From the NCBI RefSeq assembly GCF_023006325.1, contig NZ_JAINDF010000004.1, positions 248,001 through 312,000 of the forward strand: 64,000 bases of DNA. The letters run 5' to 3'. Each line of letters opens with the position of its first letter. Within the stretch, counting starts at the first letter, position 1. The stretch is from Kordiimonas marina (GTDB lineage: Bacteria > Pseudomonadota > Alphaproteobacteria > Sphingomonadales > Kordiimonadaceae). The notes below the pieces were generated by a model. The model had not been told where the DNA came from and made no database searches. It was given only the letters and a program-made list of their open reading frames with translations. This document shows positions 26,526 to 34,653 of the stretch, piece after piece. The position numbers and the translations under genes are program-made.

Positions 26526-27905
26526 ATGGCATTCACTGCTCTGGCAGCAGGCGTATCGGGGCTCCAGTCCTTCACAGAAGGCGTGGGCGTCATCGCCGAT
26601 AACATCACCAACGTAAACACCGTCGGCTACAAGGAGACGCGTTCGCGCTTCTCGACCCTTGTAACCGAAACCGCAGCGCTTTCGTCCTATTCCCCGGGCG
26701 GCGTGCGCGCCTACTCGGATACGCTTGTATCCAAGCAGGGTCTGTTGCAGCCCTCGAGCTCGGCGACCGACCTGTCGATCGACGGCGCAGGCTTCTTCGT
26801 GGTCCGGAATGGCTCCAGCGCCACGGATACCTCAGGCGAGCTTCTCTATACCCGTGCGGGTTCCTTCAGCCAGGACGCTGATGGTTACTATGTCAACACC
26901 GCCGGGAACTACCTGCTCGGCTGGCCGACGGATACCTCCGGCAATATCACTGGTAACCAGAACGACACCAGTGCGCTTCAGCCGATCAACATCAACAACC
27001 TGAACGGTATCGGTGACGCTACCAGCACGGCACAGCTTCGTGTCAACCTGAACAGCGACACCCCGCTCAATACGACCTACAACACCACGACCCCAGGTGA
27101 CATGGCTGCTGCAAACGCCGCCGGTACCACCAGCCCGGCTGACTTCGAGACCAATATCACGGTCTATGACAGCCAGGGGCGGGACCATGTGCTGAACATT
27201 GGCGCCACGAAAACCGGCACCAACACCTGGAACTACGAAATGTATTTCGATGACCCCACCGCAGTGACCGCCACCAACGGCATGGTTGCTTATGGTCAGT
27301 TGAAATTCAATACCGACGGTTCGATCAATCTTGATGGTACCGCGACCGGCTCCACCATGTTTGACTCCACGGGGGCGCCCGTGACCTTCCCGGGCGGCAC
27401 GCTCAACTTCAACTATTCCTCGGCTGGCGGCACTGCCGTTGACCCGGGCGCGATCGCCTTCAACTTCGGGACCAACGGCGGCAACGGCACCGGCTTTGTC
27501 CAGTCGGCCACCAGCTCGGCGCTTCTGTCCTCGAACGCCGACGGCGCCGCCTTCGGCAGCGTGAACGGTGTGTCGATCGGCAACGACGGTGTCGTGACCG
27601 CGCTGTTCAGCAACGGCCTGACCCTGCCGGTTTACAAACTGCCGGTTGCCGTGTTCCAGAACCCGGACGGCCTTGGCCGCCGCCAGGGCAACGCCTTCGG
27701 AGCCTCCGACCTTTCGGGCCCGGTAAGCCTGCAAAAAGCCGGTGACGCCGGTGCAGGTAAGATTTCGCCGAACTCGCTCGAACAGTCCACCGTGGACCTC
27801 GCCAGCGAATTCGCGGAACTCATCAAGGTACAGCGTGCCTTCTCGGCCTCGAGCCGGATCATCACCACCTCGGACCAGATCCTTCAGGAACTGACCCGTA
27901 TCTAA
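26526..27905 (+). CDS. flgE: Flagellar hook protein
   Basis: A 459-residue hook subunit, the exported building block of the universal joint. The N-terminal rod/hook motif (ALAAGVSGLQSF then VIADNITNVNTVGYKETRS) and the C-terminal motif (AEFAELIKVQRAFSASSRII) are typical. The centre is Gly/Thr/Asn-rich, with domains FlgE_D2-like around residues 170-300. TAGGAGAT precedes the ATG. A terminator follows at 27934. Confidence 0.96.
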   Translation: MAFTALAAGVSGLQSFTEGVGVIADNITNVNTVGYKETRSRFSTLVTETAALSSYSPGGVRAYSDTLVSKQGLLQPSSSATDLSIDGAGFFVVRNGSSATDTSGELLYTRAGSFSQDADGYYVNTAGNYLLGWPTDTSGNITGNQNDTSALQPININNLNGIGDATSTAQLRVNLNSDTPLNTTYNTTTPGDMAAANAAGTTSPADFETNITVYDSQGRDHVLNIGATKTGTNTWNYEMYFDDPTAVTATNGMVAYGQLKFNTDGSINLDGTATGSTMFDSTGAPVTFPGGTLNFNYSSAGGTAVDPGAIAFNFGTNGGNGTGFVQSATSSALLSSNADGAAFGSVNGVSIGNDGVVTALFSNGLTLPVYKLPVAVFQNPDGLGRRQGNAFGASDLSGPVSLQKAGDAGAGKISPNSLEQSTVDLASEFAELIKVQRAFSASSRIITTSDQILQELTRI

Positions 27906-27933
27906 GGGTGACGACCCATCTCTTTTGCCTATA

Positions 27934-27960
27934 CCGGGCGGCCGCAAGGCTGCCCGGTTG
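27934..27960 (+). terminator. Stem-loop after flgE
   Basis: CCGGGCGGCC-GCAA-GGCTGCCCGG forms a 10-bp stem with one weak pair and is followed by TTGCCTTTCT. Confidence 0.75.
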
Positions 27961-27980
27961 CCTTTCTCCGGCGGCAATCT

Positions 27981-27997
27981 TTAATGGTTTATTAACC
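27981..27997. promoter_or_regulatory. CtrA box upstream of sciP
   Basis: TTAA-TGGTTTA-TTAACC is an exact match to the CtrA full-site consensus TTAA-N7-TTAAC. It lies about 80 bp before sciP, whose Caulobacter counterpart is CtrA-activated. Confidence 0.82.
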
Positions 27998-28076
27998 CTG
28001 CCCATTAGGCATTTTTTAAAAGCCTTCCGCCTATAGTCGACTTCCTTCAGATCTTCATCGTAAGTGGTTGAGTTGG

Positions 28077-28358
28077 ATGAGCAGACATAAGGATGAAAAT
28101 CAGGTAATCGGCCCCACTGGTCGGCCGTTGACCGTGGCAGACCTGCCCGCCGCCAATACCACACGCTGGGTTATCCGCCGTAAAGCCGAAGTGGTTGCTG
28201 CCGTTCAGGGCGGCCTTCTCAGCCTCGAAGAAGCCTGTGAACGCTATTCCCTTTCCGTGGAAGAATTTCTGTCGTGGCAACAGGCAATTAACAAAAACGG
28301 CCTCGCCGGTTTGAGGGCGACTCGCATCCAGAAATACCGCGCTACACACTCCGCCTGA
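28077..28358 (+). CDS. sciP: CtrA inhibitor SciP
   Basis: A 93-residue DUF1153 helix-turn-helix protein. In Caulobacter SciP binds CtrA and blocks transcription of CtrA targets in late S/G1 phase. The hallmark segments IGPTGRPLTVADLP, RWVIRRKAEVVAAV, GGLLSLEEACERYSL and SVEEFLSWQ are all present. I chose ATG 28077 over the TTG nine bases earlier because the family starts MSRHKDEN. A perfect CtrA box lies upstream and flagellar genes flank it on both sides. Confidence 0.95.
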   Translation: MSRHKDENQVIGPTGRPLTVADLPAANTTRWVIRRKAEVVAAVQGGLLSLEEACERYSLSVEEFLSWQQAINKNGLAGLRATRIQKYRATHSA

Positions 28359-28440
28359 CGGACCTTGCCCCAGGCCCACGCCCGCAACTCCCCCATCCGA
28401 TAAAAATCCCTTTACATTTATAGGCAATTTTTGCCTAGAT

Positions 28441-28456
28441 TTAACACTCTGTTTAC
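28441..28456. promoter_or_regulatory. CtrA-like box upstream of fliF
   Basis: TTAA-CACTCTG-TTTAC matches TTAA-N7-TTAAC with one mismatch and lies 73 bp before fliF. In Caulobacter early flagellar operons including fliF are CtrA targets. Confidence 0.6.
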
Positions 28457-28528
28457 CGGGGAAGATTAGGGTATGCAGTATCGGCACTGGGCGCCTGCCC
28501 GGAGCCATGGCAAAATCCGAGGTGGGCT

Positions 28529-30235
28529 TTGGACGGTTTTCTGCAGTTTCTCAACAATCTGGGTAAGGGACGGCTAATAGCGTTGCTTGCTGTTGGCGTG
28601 TTGCTGATTGGTTTCTTCATCATGATCATCGGTCGCTGGCAAAGCTCGCCGATGACCCCGCTTTTCACCGATCTTGACCCGGCGGACGCTGGCAAGATCG
28701 TCCAGAAGCTGGAAAGCGAAAATATTCCTTATAAAACCGAGGCCGGCGGCCGCATCGTTGAGGTGCCGCAGGACCAGGTGGACCGGCTGCGCCTGTCGCT
28801 GGCCGGTGAAGGCCTGTCGGGCGGCGTTGTCGGTAACGAGATTTTCGACAAGGAATCCAGTTTCGGTCGCACCAACTTCGAACTGAATGTGGACAAGATC
28901 CGCGCCATCGAAGGCGAACTTGTCAGGACGATCAAATACCTGAAGGCGGTCAGCGACGCCCGGGTCCATGTTGTCATGCCGGAACGGCGCCCGTTTGAAC
29001 GCCAGGCGACCGAGCCATCTGCCTCGATCCTGGTCAAGACCCGCGGCGGCGGACTGAGCCACACCGAAGCCATGGCGATTCAGGCCCTGGTGGCGTCGGC
29101 TGTCCCTGGCCTTTCCGCAGACAGGGTCACCATTTCCGATACGACCGGCCGCCTGCTTGCCAACGGCTCCAAGGACGGAAAGTTTTCAGGCTTCAACACG
29201 CTTGAAGACGCGCGGCTTGCCAAGGAACAGCTGTACCGCAACAAGATCGAGCAACTGCTGGACCGCCGTGTTGGCGCAGGCCATGTCCGGGCGGAAGTCT
29301 CGCTCAAGATGGATATGAGCCGGACGACGACGAATGAAACGGTTTACGACCCGGACAAACAGGTGGTTGTTTCCCAGCAGTCGACTGAGGAAAAATCGCG
29401 GGATGCGCAGAAAAACGGCGGCCAGGTAACCATGGCCAACAGCCTGCCGGATGCCCAAAACCAGCAGGCCGACAACGCAAGCACATCGCAAAAGTCCAAC
29501 GAGGTCACCAACTACGAGAACTCGAAAACCCAGACGACGGTGGTCAAGGAGCCCGGTGAGGTTACCCAGATCAGAGTCGCCGTTCTGGTGGACTATATCC
29601 GCAAATTCGACGCTGAAGGTAATCCGCAGCCCGCTGTTGCCCGCAGCCCGGAAGAACTGCAGCAATTGCGCGACCTTGTCCTGAGCGCGATCCCCTATAA
29701 TGAGGACCGCGGCGATGAAGTGACCGTGAAGCAGCTTGAGTTTGCCGACGCCGGCACCTTCCAGAAAGAAACGCCGAAGTTCAATTTCCTCGGTCTCGAC
29801 AAGGAAGACCTGATGGCATTGCTGACCAAGGGCGGCACCATCCTGATGGGCGTTCTGGTCCTGTTGCTGGTTGTCCGGCCGCTGGTCGTCCGTGTGATCG
29901 AGGCTATTCCGGATGCGCCGACGCCCCAGCCGCAAACCGGCCAGCTTGAAGACCACAGCGTCGGTACGCCTGCGATTACCGGCCCGGGAGCGCCCCTGAC
30001 CCCAGAGGTCATGGCGCTGGCGGCCCAAGGGGATGAACAGGCCGCCGCGATGGTGCTCGCAGCCAAACAGTCCGGCTCCCTCTCTGTTGATACCATGCGC
30101 GCAGACGCCAAGATCGACGTCGCCCAGGTGGAAGGCCGCATTCAGGAATCGGCAATCAAGAAGGTCGCAGACATCATTCGCGCCAACCCCGATGAATCGG
30201 TGGCGATTGTCCGCACATGGCTTTATGCGGACTAA
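28529..30235 (+). CDS. fliF: Flagellar M-ring protein
   Basis: A 568-residue inner-membrane protein that forms the MS-ring of the basal body. A first membrane helix is at residues about 14-36 (LIALLAVGVLLIGFFIMII), a YscJ/FliF ring-building domain follows to about residue 230, and a second helix is at about 430-455. The C-terminus (DIIRANPDESVAIVRTWL) binds FliG. The start is TTG 28529; no in-frame ATG is near, and AGGTGG lies close upstream. It opens the fliF-to-flhG operon. Confidence 0.95.
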   Translation: MDGFLQFLNNLGKGRLIALLAVGVLLIGFFIMIIGRWQSSPMTPLFTDLDPADAGKIVQKLESENIPYKTEAGGRIVEVPQDQVDRLRLSLAGEGLSGGVVGNEIFDKESSFGRTNFELNVDKIRAIEGELVRTIKYLKAVSDARVHVVMPERRPFERQATEPSASILVKTRGGGLSHTEAMAIQALVASAVPGLSADRVTISDTTGRLLANGSKDGKFSGFNTLEDARLAKEQLYRNKIEQLLDRRVGAGHVRAEVSLKMDMSRTTTNETVYDPDKQVVVSQQSTEEKSRDAQKNGGQVTMANSLPDAQNQQADNASTSQKSNEVTNYENSKTQTTVVKEPGEVTQIRVAVLVDYIRKFDAEGNPQPAVARSPEELQQLRDLVLSAIPYNEDRGDEVTVKQLEFADAGTFQKETPKFNFLGLDKEDLMALLTKGGTILMGVLVLLLVVRPLVVRVIEAIPDAPTPQPQTGQLEDHSVGTPAITGPGAPLTPEVMALAAQGDEQAAAMVLAAKQSGSLSVDTMRADAKIDVAQVEGRIQESAIKKVADIIRANPDESVAIVRTWLYAD

Positions 30236-30263
30236 CGGCTGAAACGTAAGGAAGGACGAACAA

Positions 30264-31271
30264 TTGGTTGACGTCAATAAAATGTCCGGCTCCCAAAAGG
30301 CCGCCGCTTTCATGCTGGCAATCGGCGAGGAAAGCGGCCGTCCGATCTGGGAGTCCCTCTCCGAGGACGAGATCAAGGAACTGTCCCAGCATATGTCGAA
30401 CCTCGGCACCGTCACGGCGAGTGCGGTGGAGGACCTGTTCGTCGACTTTGCCTCGAAAGTTTCGACTGTTGGCAACCTCAACGGTAGCTTCGAAAGCACG
30501 GAGCGGCTTCTGAAGAAGATGCTGCCGGGTGACCGCGTTCAGGTCATCATGGATGAAATCCGTGGCCCTGCCGGCCGGACCATGTGGGACAAGCTTGGCA
30601 ACGTCAACGAAGTGGTGCTGGCAAGCTATCTCAAGAACGAATATCCGCAGACCGTTGCCGTGGTGCTGCAGAAGATCAAGGCGGAACACGCCGCCCGCGT
30701 CCTTTCCGTGCTGCCTGAGGACTTCTCGATGGAAGTCATCATGCGGATGCTGAGAATGGAATCGGTCCAGAAAGATATTCTGGACAAAGTGGAGCAGACA
30801 CTCCGGGTCGAGTTCATGAACAACCTCGCGCGGACCAGCCGGCGCGACAGCCACGAAACCATCGCCGAGATTTTCAACTATCTCGACCGGTCGGCCGAGG
30901 CCCGATTCCTTGCCTCGCTTGAGGACAGGAACCGTGACAGCGCCGAGCGTATCCGCGCGCTGATGTTCACCTTCGAAGACCTGGCGAACCTGGACCCGTC
31001 CGGCGTTCAGACCCTGCTCCGGAATGTGGACAAGGACCGTCTTGCACTCGCCATGAAAGGCGCCTCCGACACGCTCCGCGACCTGTTCTTCTCCAACATG
31101 TCCGAACGCGCGGCCAAAATCCTGCGCGAGGATATGGAAGCCATGGGCCCCGTGCGCCTGCGCGATGTCGATGAAGCCCAAATGGACATGGTCAACAAAG
31201 CCAAAGACCTGGCCGAAGCCGGTGAAATCCTGCTGTCGGACAATAAGGGCGAAGACGAGCTGATTTATTAA
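30264..31271 (+). CDS. fliG: Flagellar motor switch protein
   Basis: A 335-residue C-ring component that couples to the stator and reverses rotation. The N-terminus binds FliF, a middle armadillo-like domain contains the EHPQT-like [14 protein letters not shown] motif, and the C-terminal charged motor domain has the [18 protein letters not shown] and MSERAAKIL segments. The start is TTG 30264, with AAGGAAGGA eight bases upstream. It is the second gene of the operon. Confidence 0.96.
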   Translation: MVDVNKMSGSQKAAAFMLAIGEESGRPIWESLSEDEIKELSQHMSNLGTVTASAVEDLFVDFASKVSTVGNLNGSFESTERLLKKMLPGDRVQVIMDEIRGPAGRTMWDKLGNVNEVVLASYLKNEYPQTVAVVLQKIKAEHAARVLSVLPEDFSMEVIMRMLRMESVQKDILDKVEQTLRVEFMNNLARTSRRDSHETIAEIFNYLDRSAEARFLASLEDRNRDSAERIRALMFTFEDLANLDPSGVQTLLRNVDKDRLALAMKGASDTLRDLFFSNMSERAAKILREDMEAMGPVRLRDVDEAQMDMVNKAKDLAEAGEILLSDNKGEDELIY

Positions 31272-31285
31272 GGTGCAATGACCTC

Positions 31286-31954
31286 ATGACCGAGCCGGTA
31301 AAATTCACGTTCGACCAAGCCTTCGACGGCGGCGCCCGCAGCCGCTATGACGTCGAGCTTGAACGTGTGCGCGCCCAAGCCGAGCAGGCAACGAGTGATG
31401 CGTTTGGCGAAGGGGTTGAAACCGGGCGGCAGCAAACACTTGGCGAAATTGAGGAAGCCACCCGCATCCTCACCGGTGAAGTGGGGCAGGCTGTAGCGGC
31501 CCTCTTTGATCAGCGCGCCCAGCTTGAAAGCCACATCAAGACGGAAATGGTGCAGCTTGCCTACACCATCGCCGCCAAACTGGCCCCTGCCCTTATCCGG
31601 GCCCAGCCGATGGCGGAGCTGGAAGCCCTGATCCAGGACTGCATGGCCACCGCGGCCGTGGAGCCCAGGCTTGTGGTCCGGGTATCGGAGGACATGCTGG
31701 ATGCAATCAACGACCGGGTCGAAGACATGAAGGCCACGACCAATTTTCAGGGAGACATCGTCCTGGTGGCAGAGCCGTCCTTCGGGCAGCAGGACTGCCG
31801 GGTAGAATGGCCGGATGGCGGCACCGAACGCCGCATGTCCGATATCCAACATCAGATTGAGGATGCCGTCCAACGCTTCGTCATGTCGGACGGCGAACCC
31901 GCAATGCCCATTTCGGCCGCACCCCAAGGCGACCCCGCCGATGGCGTGCAATAA
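31286..31954 (+). CDS. fliH: Flagellar assembly protein FliH (FlbE-like)
   Basis: A 222-residue cytoplasmic regulator of the export ATPase FliI. It has an acidic Glu/Gln-rich helical N-terminal half (residues about 20-85), and the C-terminal FliH/YscL domain has LVVRVSEDMLDAIN and GDIVLVAEPSFGQQDCRVEW. Alphaproteobacterial counterparts are called FlbE. It starts 15 bp after fliG and precedes fliN. FliI is encoded separately, near 45 kb. Confidence 0.88.
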   Translation: MTEPVKFTFDQAFDGGARSRYDVELERVRAQAEQATSDAFGEGVETGRQQTLGEIEEATRILTGEVGQAVAALFDQRAQLESHIKTEMVQLAYTIAAKLAPALIRAQPMAELEALIQDCMATAAVEPRLVVRVSEDMLDAINDRVEDMKATTNFQGDIVLVAEPSFGQQDCRVEWPDGGTERRMSDIQHQIEDAVQRFVMSDGEPAMPISAAPQGDPADGVQ

Positions 31955-31978
31955 CGACCGGGAATAAAGGAACCTTAT

Positions 31979-32338
31979 ATGGCCAATGAAAACGATACAT
32001 CAGGCGACGTAGGCTACGAGGAGCTGTCGGATGACGCGACCCGCGCCCCGGAACTGGCCCAGAAGGAAGACGGCCAGATCCGCACCGCGCAGGAGCTGGA
32101 GCCGGTCTTCGATGTCCCGGTCCGCGTTCAGGCTGTGCTTGGCAAATCGACCCTTGAGGTCAGCCAGCTCCTGAAACTGGCGCCCGGGGCCGTTGTCGAG
32201 TTGGACCGCAAGGTCGGCGAAGCCATCGATATTTATGTCAACAACCGGCTGGTCGCCCGCGGCGAAGTTGTGCTGGTCGAAGATCATCTCGGCGTCACCA
32301 TGACAGAGATCATCAAGCTGGATGGCGGCGGCGCCTGA
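31979..32338 (+). CDS. fliN: Flagellar motor switch protein
   Basis: A 119-residue C-ring protein with a C-terminal SpoA domain (residues about 40-115). Visible landmarks are FDVPVRVQAVLGKSTLEVS, LAPGAVVELDRKVGEAIDI and VNNRLVARGEVVLVEDHLG. The N-terminal 35 residues are acidic. It follows fliH by 24 bp. Together with FliG it forms the switch; fliM is not in this window. Confidence 0.96.
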   Translation: MANENDTSGDVGYEELSDDATRAPELAQKEDGQIRTAQELEPVFDVPVRVQAVLGKSTLEVSQLLKLAPGAVVELDRKVGEAIDIYVNNRLVARGEVVLVEDHLGVTMTEIIKLDGGGA

Positions 32339-32368
32339 ACGGCAGCTGCTTGAGGGGGAAAGGCGCTT

Positions 32369-33133
32369 ATGAGTACAGTCTTCGGCATGTTGACAGCGTT
32401 TCTGCTGGTCCTTGGGGCAATCTTGCTCGGCGGATCGCCACGCGCATTTGTCAACCTGCAGGGCATCCTGATCGTGGTGCTCGGCACGTTCGCTGTAACG
32501 GCGATCAGTTTCCGCATGCGGGAAATGATCACCCTGCCCGCCAACATCTGGGCGCTCTTAAGCCACAGCCAGAGGGACCCGAGCGAAGAAGCGATCAAGC
32601 TGATGAAAATCGCGGTCGAGGCGCGCAAACATAACGATGTGCTGCTGCTGGAACGCTTGATCCCCAAGCTGAAGGACACACCGTTCCTGATGCAAGCGAT
32701 CCAGCTTGTCGCGGACAGCGCCCAGCCGGAGGAGATCGAGCAGATCATGCGCCGGGAAGCCTCAACCGCTGCGTCCCGCCATATGCGCGCGGTCGACTTT
32801 CTGCGCCGCGCCGGGGATGTGGCGCCCGCGATGGGCCTGATCGGCACGCTGATCGGCCTTGTACGGATGCTCGGCACACTGAATGACCCGGCCTCGATCG
32901 GCCCGGCGATGGCCGTAGCGCTTTTGACCACTTTTTACGGTGCCGTGATGGCGCATCTGGTGTTCATCCCGCTTGCGGCCAAGACAGAACACTGCACGAG
33001 CGAAGAGGCGCTTGTGAACAACCTATATACCATGGCGGCCACCTCGATCCGTCGCCAGGAAAACCCGCGTCGGCTGGAAATGCTGCTCAACACAGTATTG
33101 CCGCCGGCCAAAAGAATTACCTTTTTCAAATGA
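32369..33133 (+). CDS. motA: Stator protein MotA (MotA/PomA type)
   Basis: A 254-residue inner-membrane protein with four helices. Residues 8-50 hold the first two helices, and PAMGLIGTLIGLVRML with LTTFYGAVMAHLVFIPLA are helices three and four that line the ion channel. A large cytoplasmic loop carries charged residues that touch FliG. GGGGGAAAGG precedes the ATG. No motB is adjacent, so the partner is elsewhere. H+ versus Na+ use cannot be decided. Confidence 0.9.
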   Translation: MSTVFGMLTAFLLVLGAILLGGSPRAFVNLQGILIVVLGTFAVTAISFRMREMITLPANIWALLSHSQRDPSEEAIKLMKIAVEARKHNDVLLLERLIPKLKDTPFLMQAIQLVADSAQPEEIEQIMRREASTAASRHMRAVDFLRRAGDVAPAMGLIGTLIGLVRMLGTLNDPASIGPAMAVALLTTFYGAVMAHLVFIPLAAKTEHCTSEEALVNNLYTMAATSIRRQENPRRLEMLLNTVLPPAKRITFFK

Positions 33134-33212
33134 GACGGTTGAACATGACCAAAGCTCAGGCACCAGGATTTAATCCGCTCAGCACGCGGCACGATAAAAC
33201 GGAGACAAGACC

Positions 33213-34595
33213 ATGCGATTGCTGATTGTGGGCACACTCGACGGCCAATTAGGCGCCGCGAGCCAAATAGCGATGGAACGCGGCGCGAAAGTGACCCACG
33301 CGCCCGACATCGAAACGGCATTCAACATCCTGCGTACGCGTGGCTCCGACCTCATCATGGTCGAAATCAGCCTCGATATTCCGTCGATGATCCCCCGGCT
33401 GCGCGCCGAGCATTTCTCGCTCCCCGTGGTTGCTTGCGGGATTGGGACAGACCCGAAGATTGCCGCAGCCGCCATCCGCGGCGGGGCCAAGGAATATATC
33501 CCCCTGCCGCCGGACGCCGAGCTCATCGCCGCTGTCCTCGAAGCTGTGGCGGAGGACAGCCAGTCCTTCATCTACCGTGACGCGGTGATGAAGAACGTCG
33601 CAAAGCTGGCTGAGCAGGTCGCGCCCTCGGAGGCCAGCATCCTGATCACCGGCGAAAGCGGGACCGGTAAGGAAGTGATGGCGCATTTCGTCCATCAGAA
33701 AAGCCGCCGTGCCAGCAAGCCCTTCGTCGCCGTCAACTGTGCCGCAATCCCGGAAAACCTCCTGGAATCCGAACTGTTCGGCCACGAAAAAGGCGCCTTC
33801 ACCGGGGCCGTCGCCCGCCGGATCGGCAAGTTTGAGGAAGCCGACGGCGGCACCCTGCTCCTCGACGAGATTTCCGAGATGGATGTCCGCCTGCAGGCCA
33901 AGCTTCTGCGGGCGATCCAGGAACGCCAGATCGACCGCGTCGGCGGCAACAAACCTGTGAATATCGACATCCGCATCATCGCCACCTCGAACCGCAACCT
34001 GCAGGAAGAGGTGAAGGCCGGCAATTTCCGGGAAGACTTGTTCTTCCGCCTGAACGTCGTCAACCTGCGCGTTCCACCCCTGCGGGACCGCCCGGCCGAC
34101 ATTCAGGCCCTCGCCGACTATTTCGCCGAGAAATATGCCAATGTGAACCATGTCCCCGAACGGCCGATCTCCAATGACGCCATGCGGATGCTCAAGGCGC
34201 ACACCTGGCCCGGCAACGTGCGCGAGCTTGAAAACACCATGCACCGGTCGGTGCTTCTGGCCACTGGCGATGAAATCAGCCCCAGCGCCATCCTGCTGCC
34301 GGACGGCAGCGGCCACCTGACCGGCTACAGCGTCGGCAGCGAAAGCGACATGGCCGATGGCACCATGGCTTCGGAACTTGATGGCGAGGCCGGCGGTGCC
34401 ACGCTCGTCGGCAAGACCGTGGCTGAAGTGGAACGCGACCTGATCATCGACACTCTAAAACATTGCCTCGGCAACCGGACCCATGCCGCCAATATCCTCG
34501 GCATTTCGATCCGGACGCTCAGGAACAAGCTGAACCAGTATAATTCCGAAGGCGTCAGCGTGCCTCAGCCGGGAGACGGCCAGCGCGCAATCTAA
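33213..34595 (+). CDS. flbD: Sigma-54-dependent flagellar activator FlbD
   Basis: A 460-residue NtrC-type activator. The receiver-like N-terminus (1-115) is degenerate: Glu (E51) replaces the phospho-acceptor Asp and Leu replaces the conserved Lys. The AAA+ domain (about 140-360) has Walker A GESGTGKE, GAFTGA for sigma-54 contact and Walker B LLLDEI. A Fis-type HTH (GNRTHAANILGISIRTLRNKL) ends the protein. In Caulobacter FlbD switches on class III genes with FliX; it probably drives the fliK promoter here. fliX is not visible. Confidence 0.93.
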   Translation: MRLLIVGTLDGQLGAASQIAMERGAKVTHAPDIETAFNILRTRGSDLIMVEISLDIPSMIPRLRAEHFSLPVVACGIGTDPKIAAAAIRGGAKEYIPLPPDAELIAAVLEAVAEDSQSFIYRDAVMKNVAKLAEQVAPSEASILITGESGTGKEVMAHFVHQKSRRASKPFVAVNCAAIPENLLESELFGHEKGAFTGAVARRIGKFEEADGGTLLLDEISEMDVRLQAKLLRAIQERQIDRVGGNKPVNIDIRIIATSNRNLQEEVKAGNFREDLFFRLNVVNLRVPPLRDRPADIQALADYFAEKYANVNHVPERPISNDAMRMLKAHTWPGNVRELENTMHRSVLLATGDEISPSAILLPDGSGHLTGYSVGSESDMADGTMASELDGEAGGATLVGKTVAEVERDLIIDTLKHCLGNRTHAANILGISIRTLRNKLNQYNSEGVSVPQPGDGQRAI

Positions 34596-34653
34596 TTCGG
34601 CGGGGAGGCCCGCCGGGTCTCCTTCGGCCCTTTAACCTGTTTCGGGTAAGTGC

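Noticed and set aside
33145-33225. A 26-codon ORF between motA and flbD
   Set aside because: It overlaps the flbD start, has no known similarity, and no coding evidence beyond a start and a stop.
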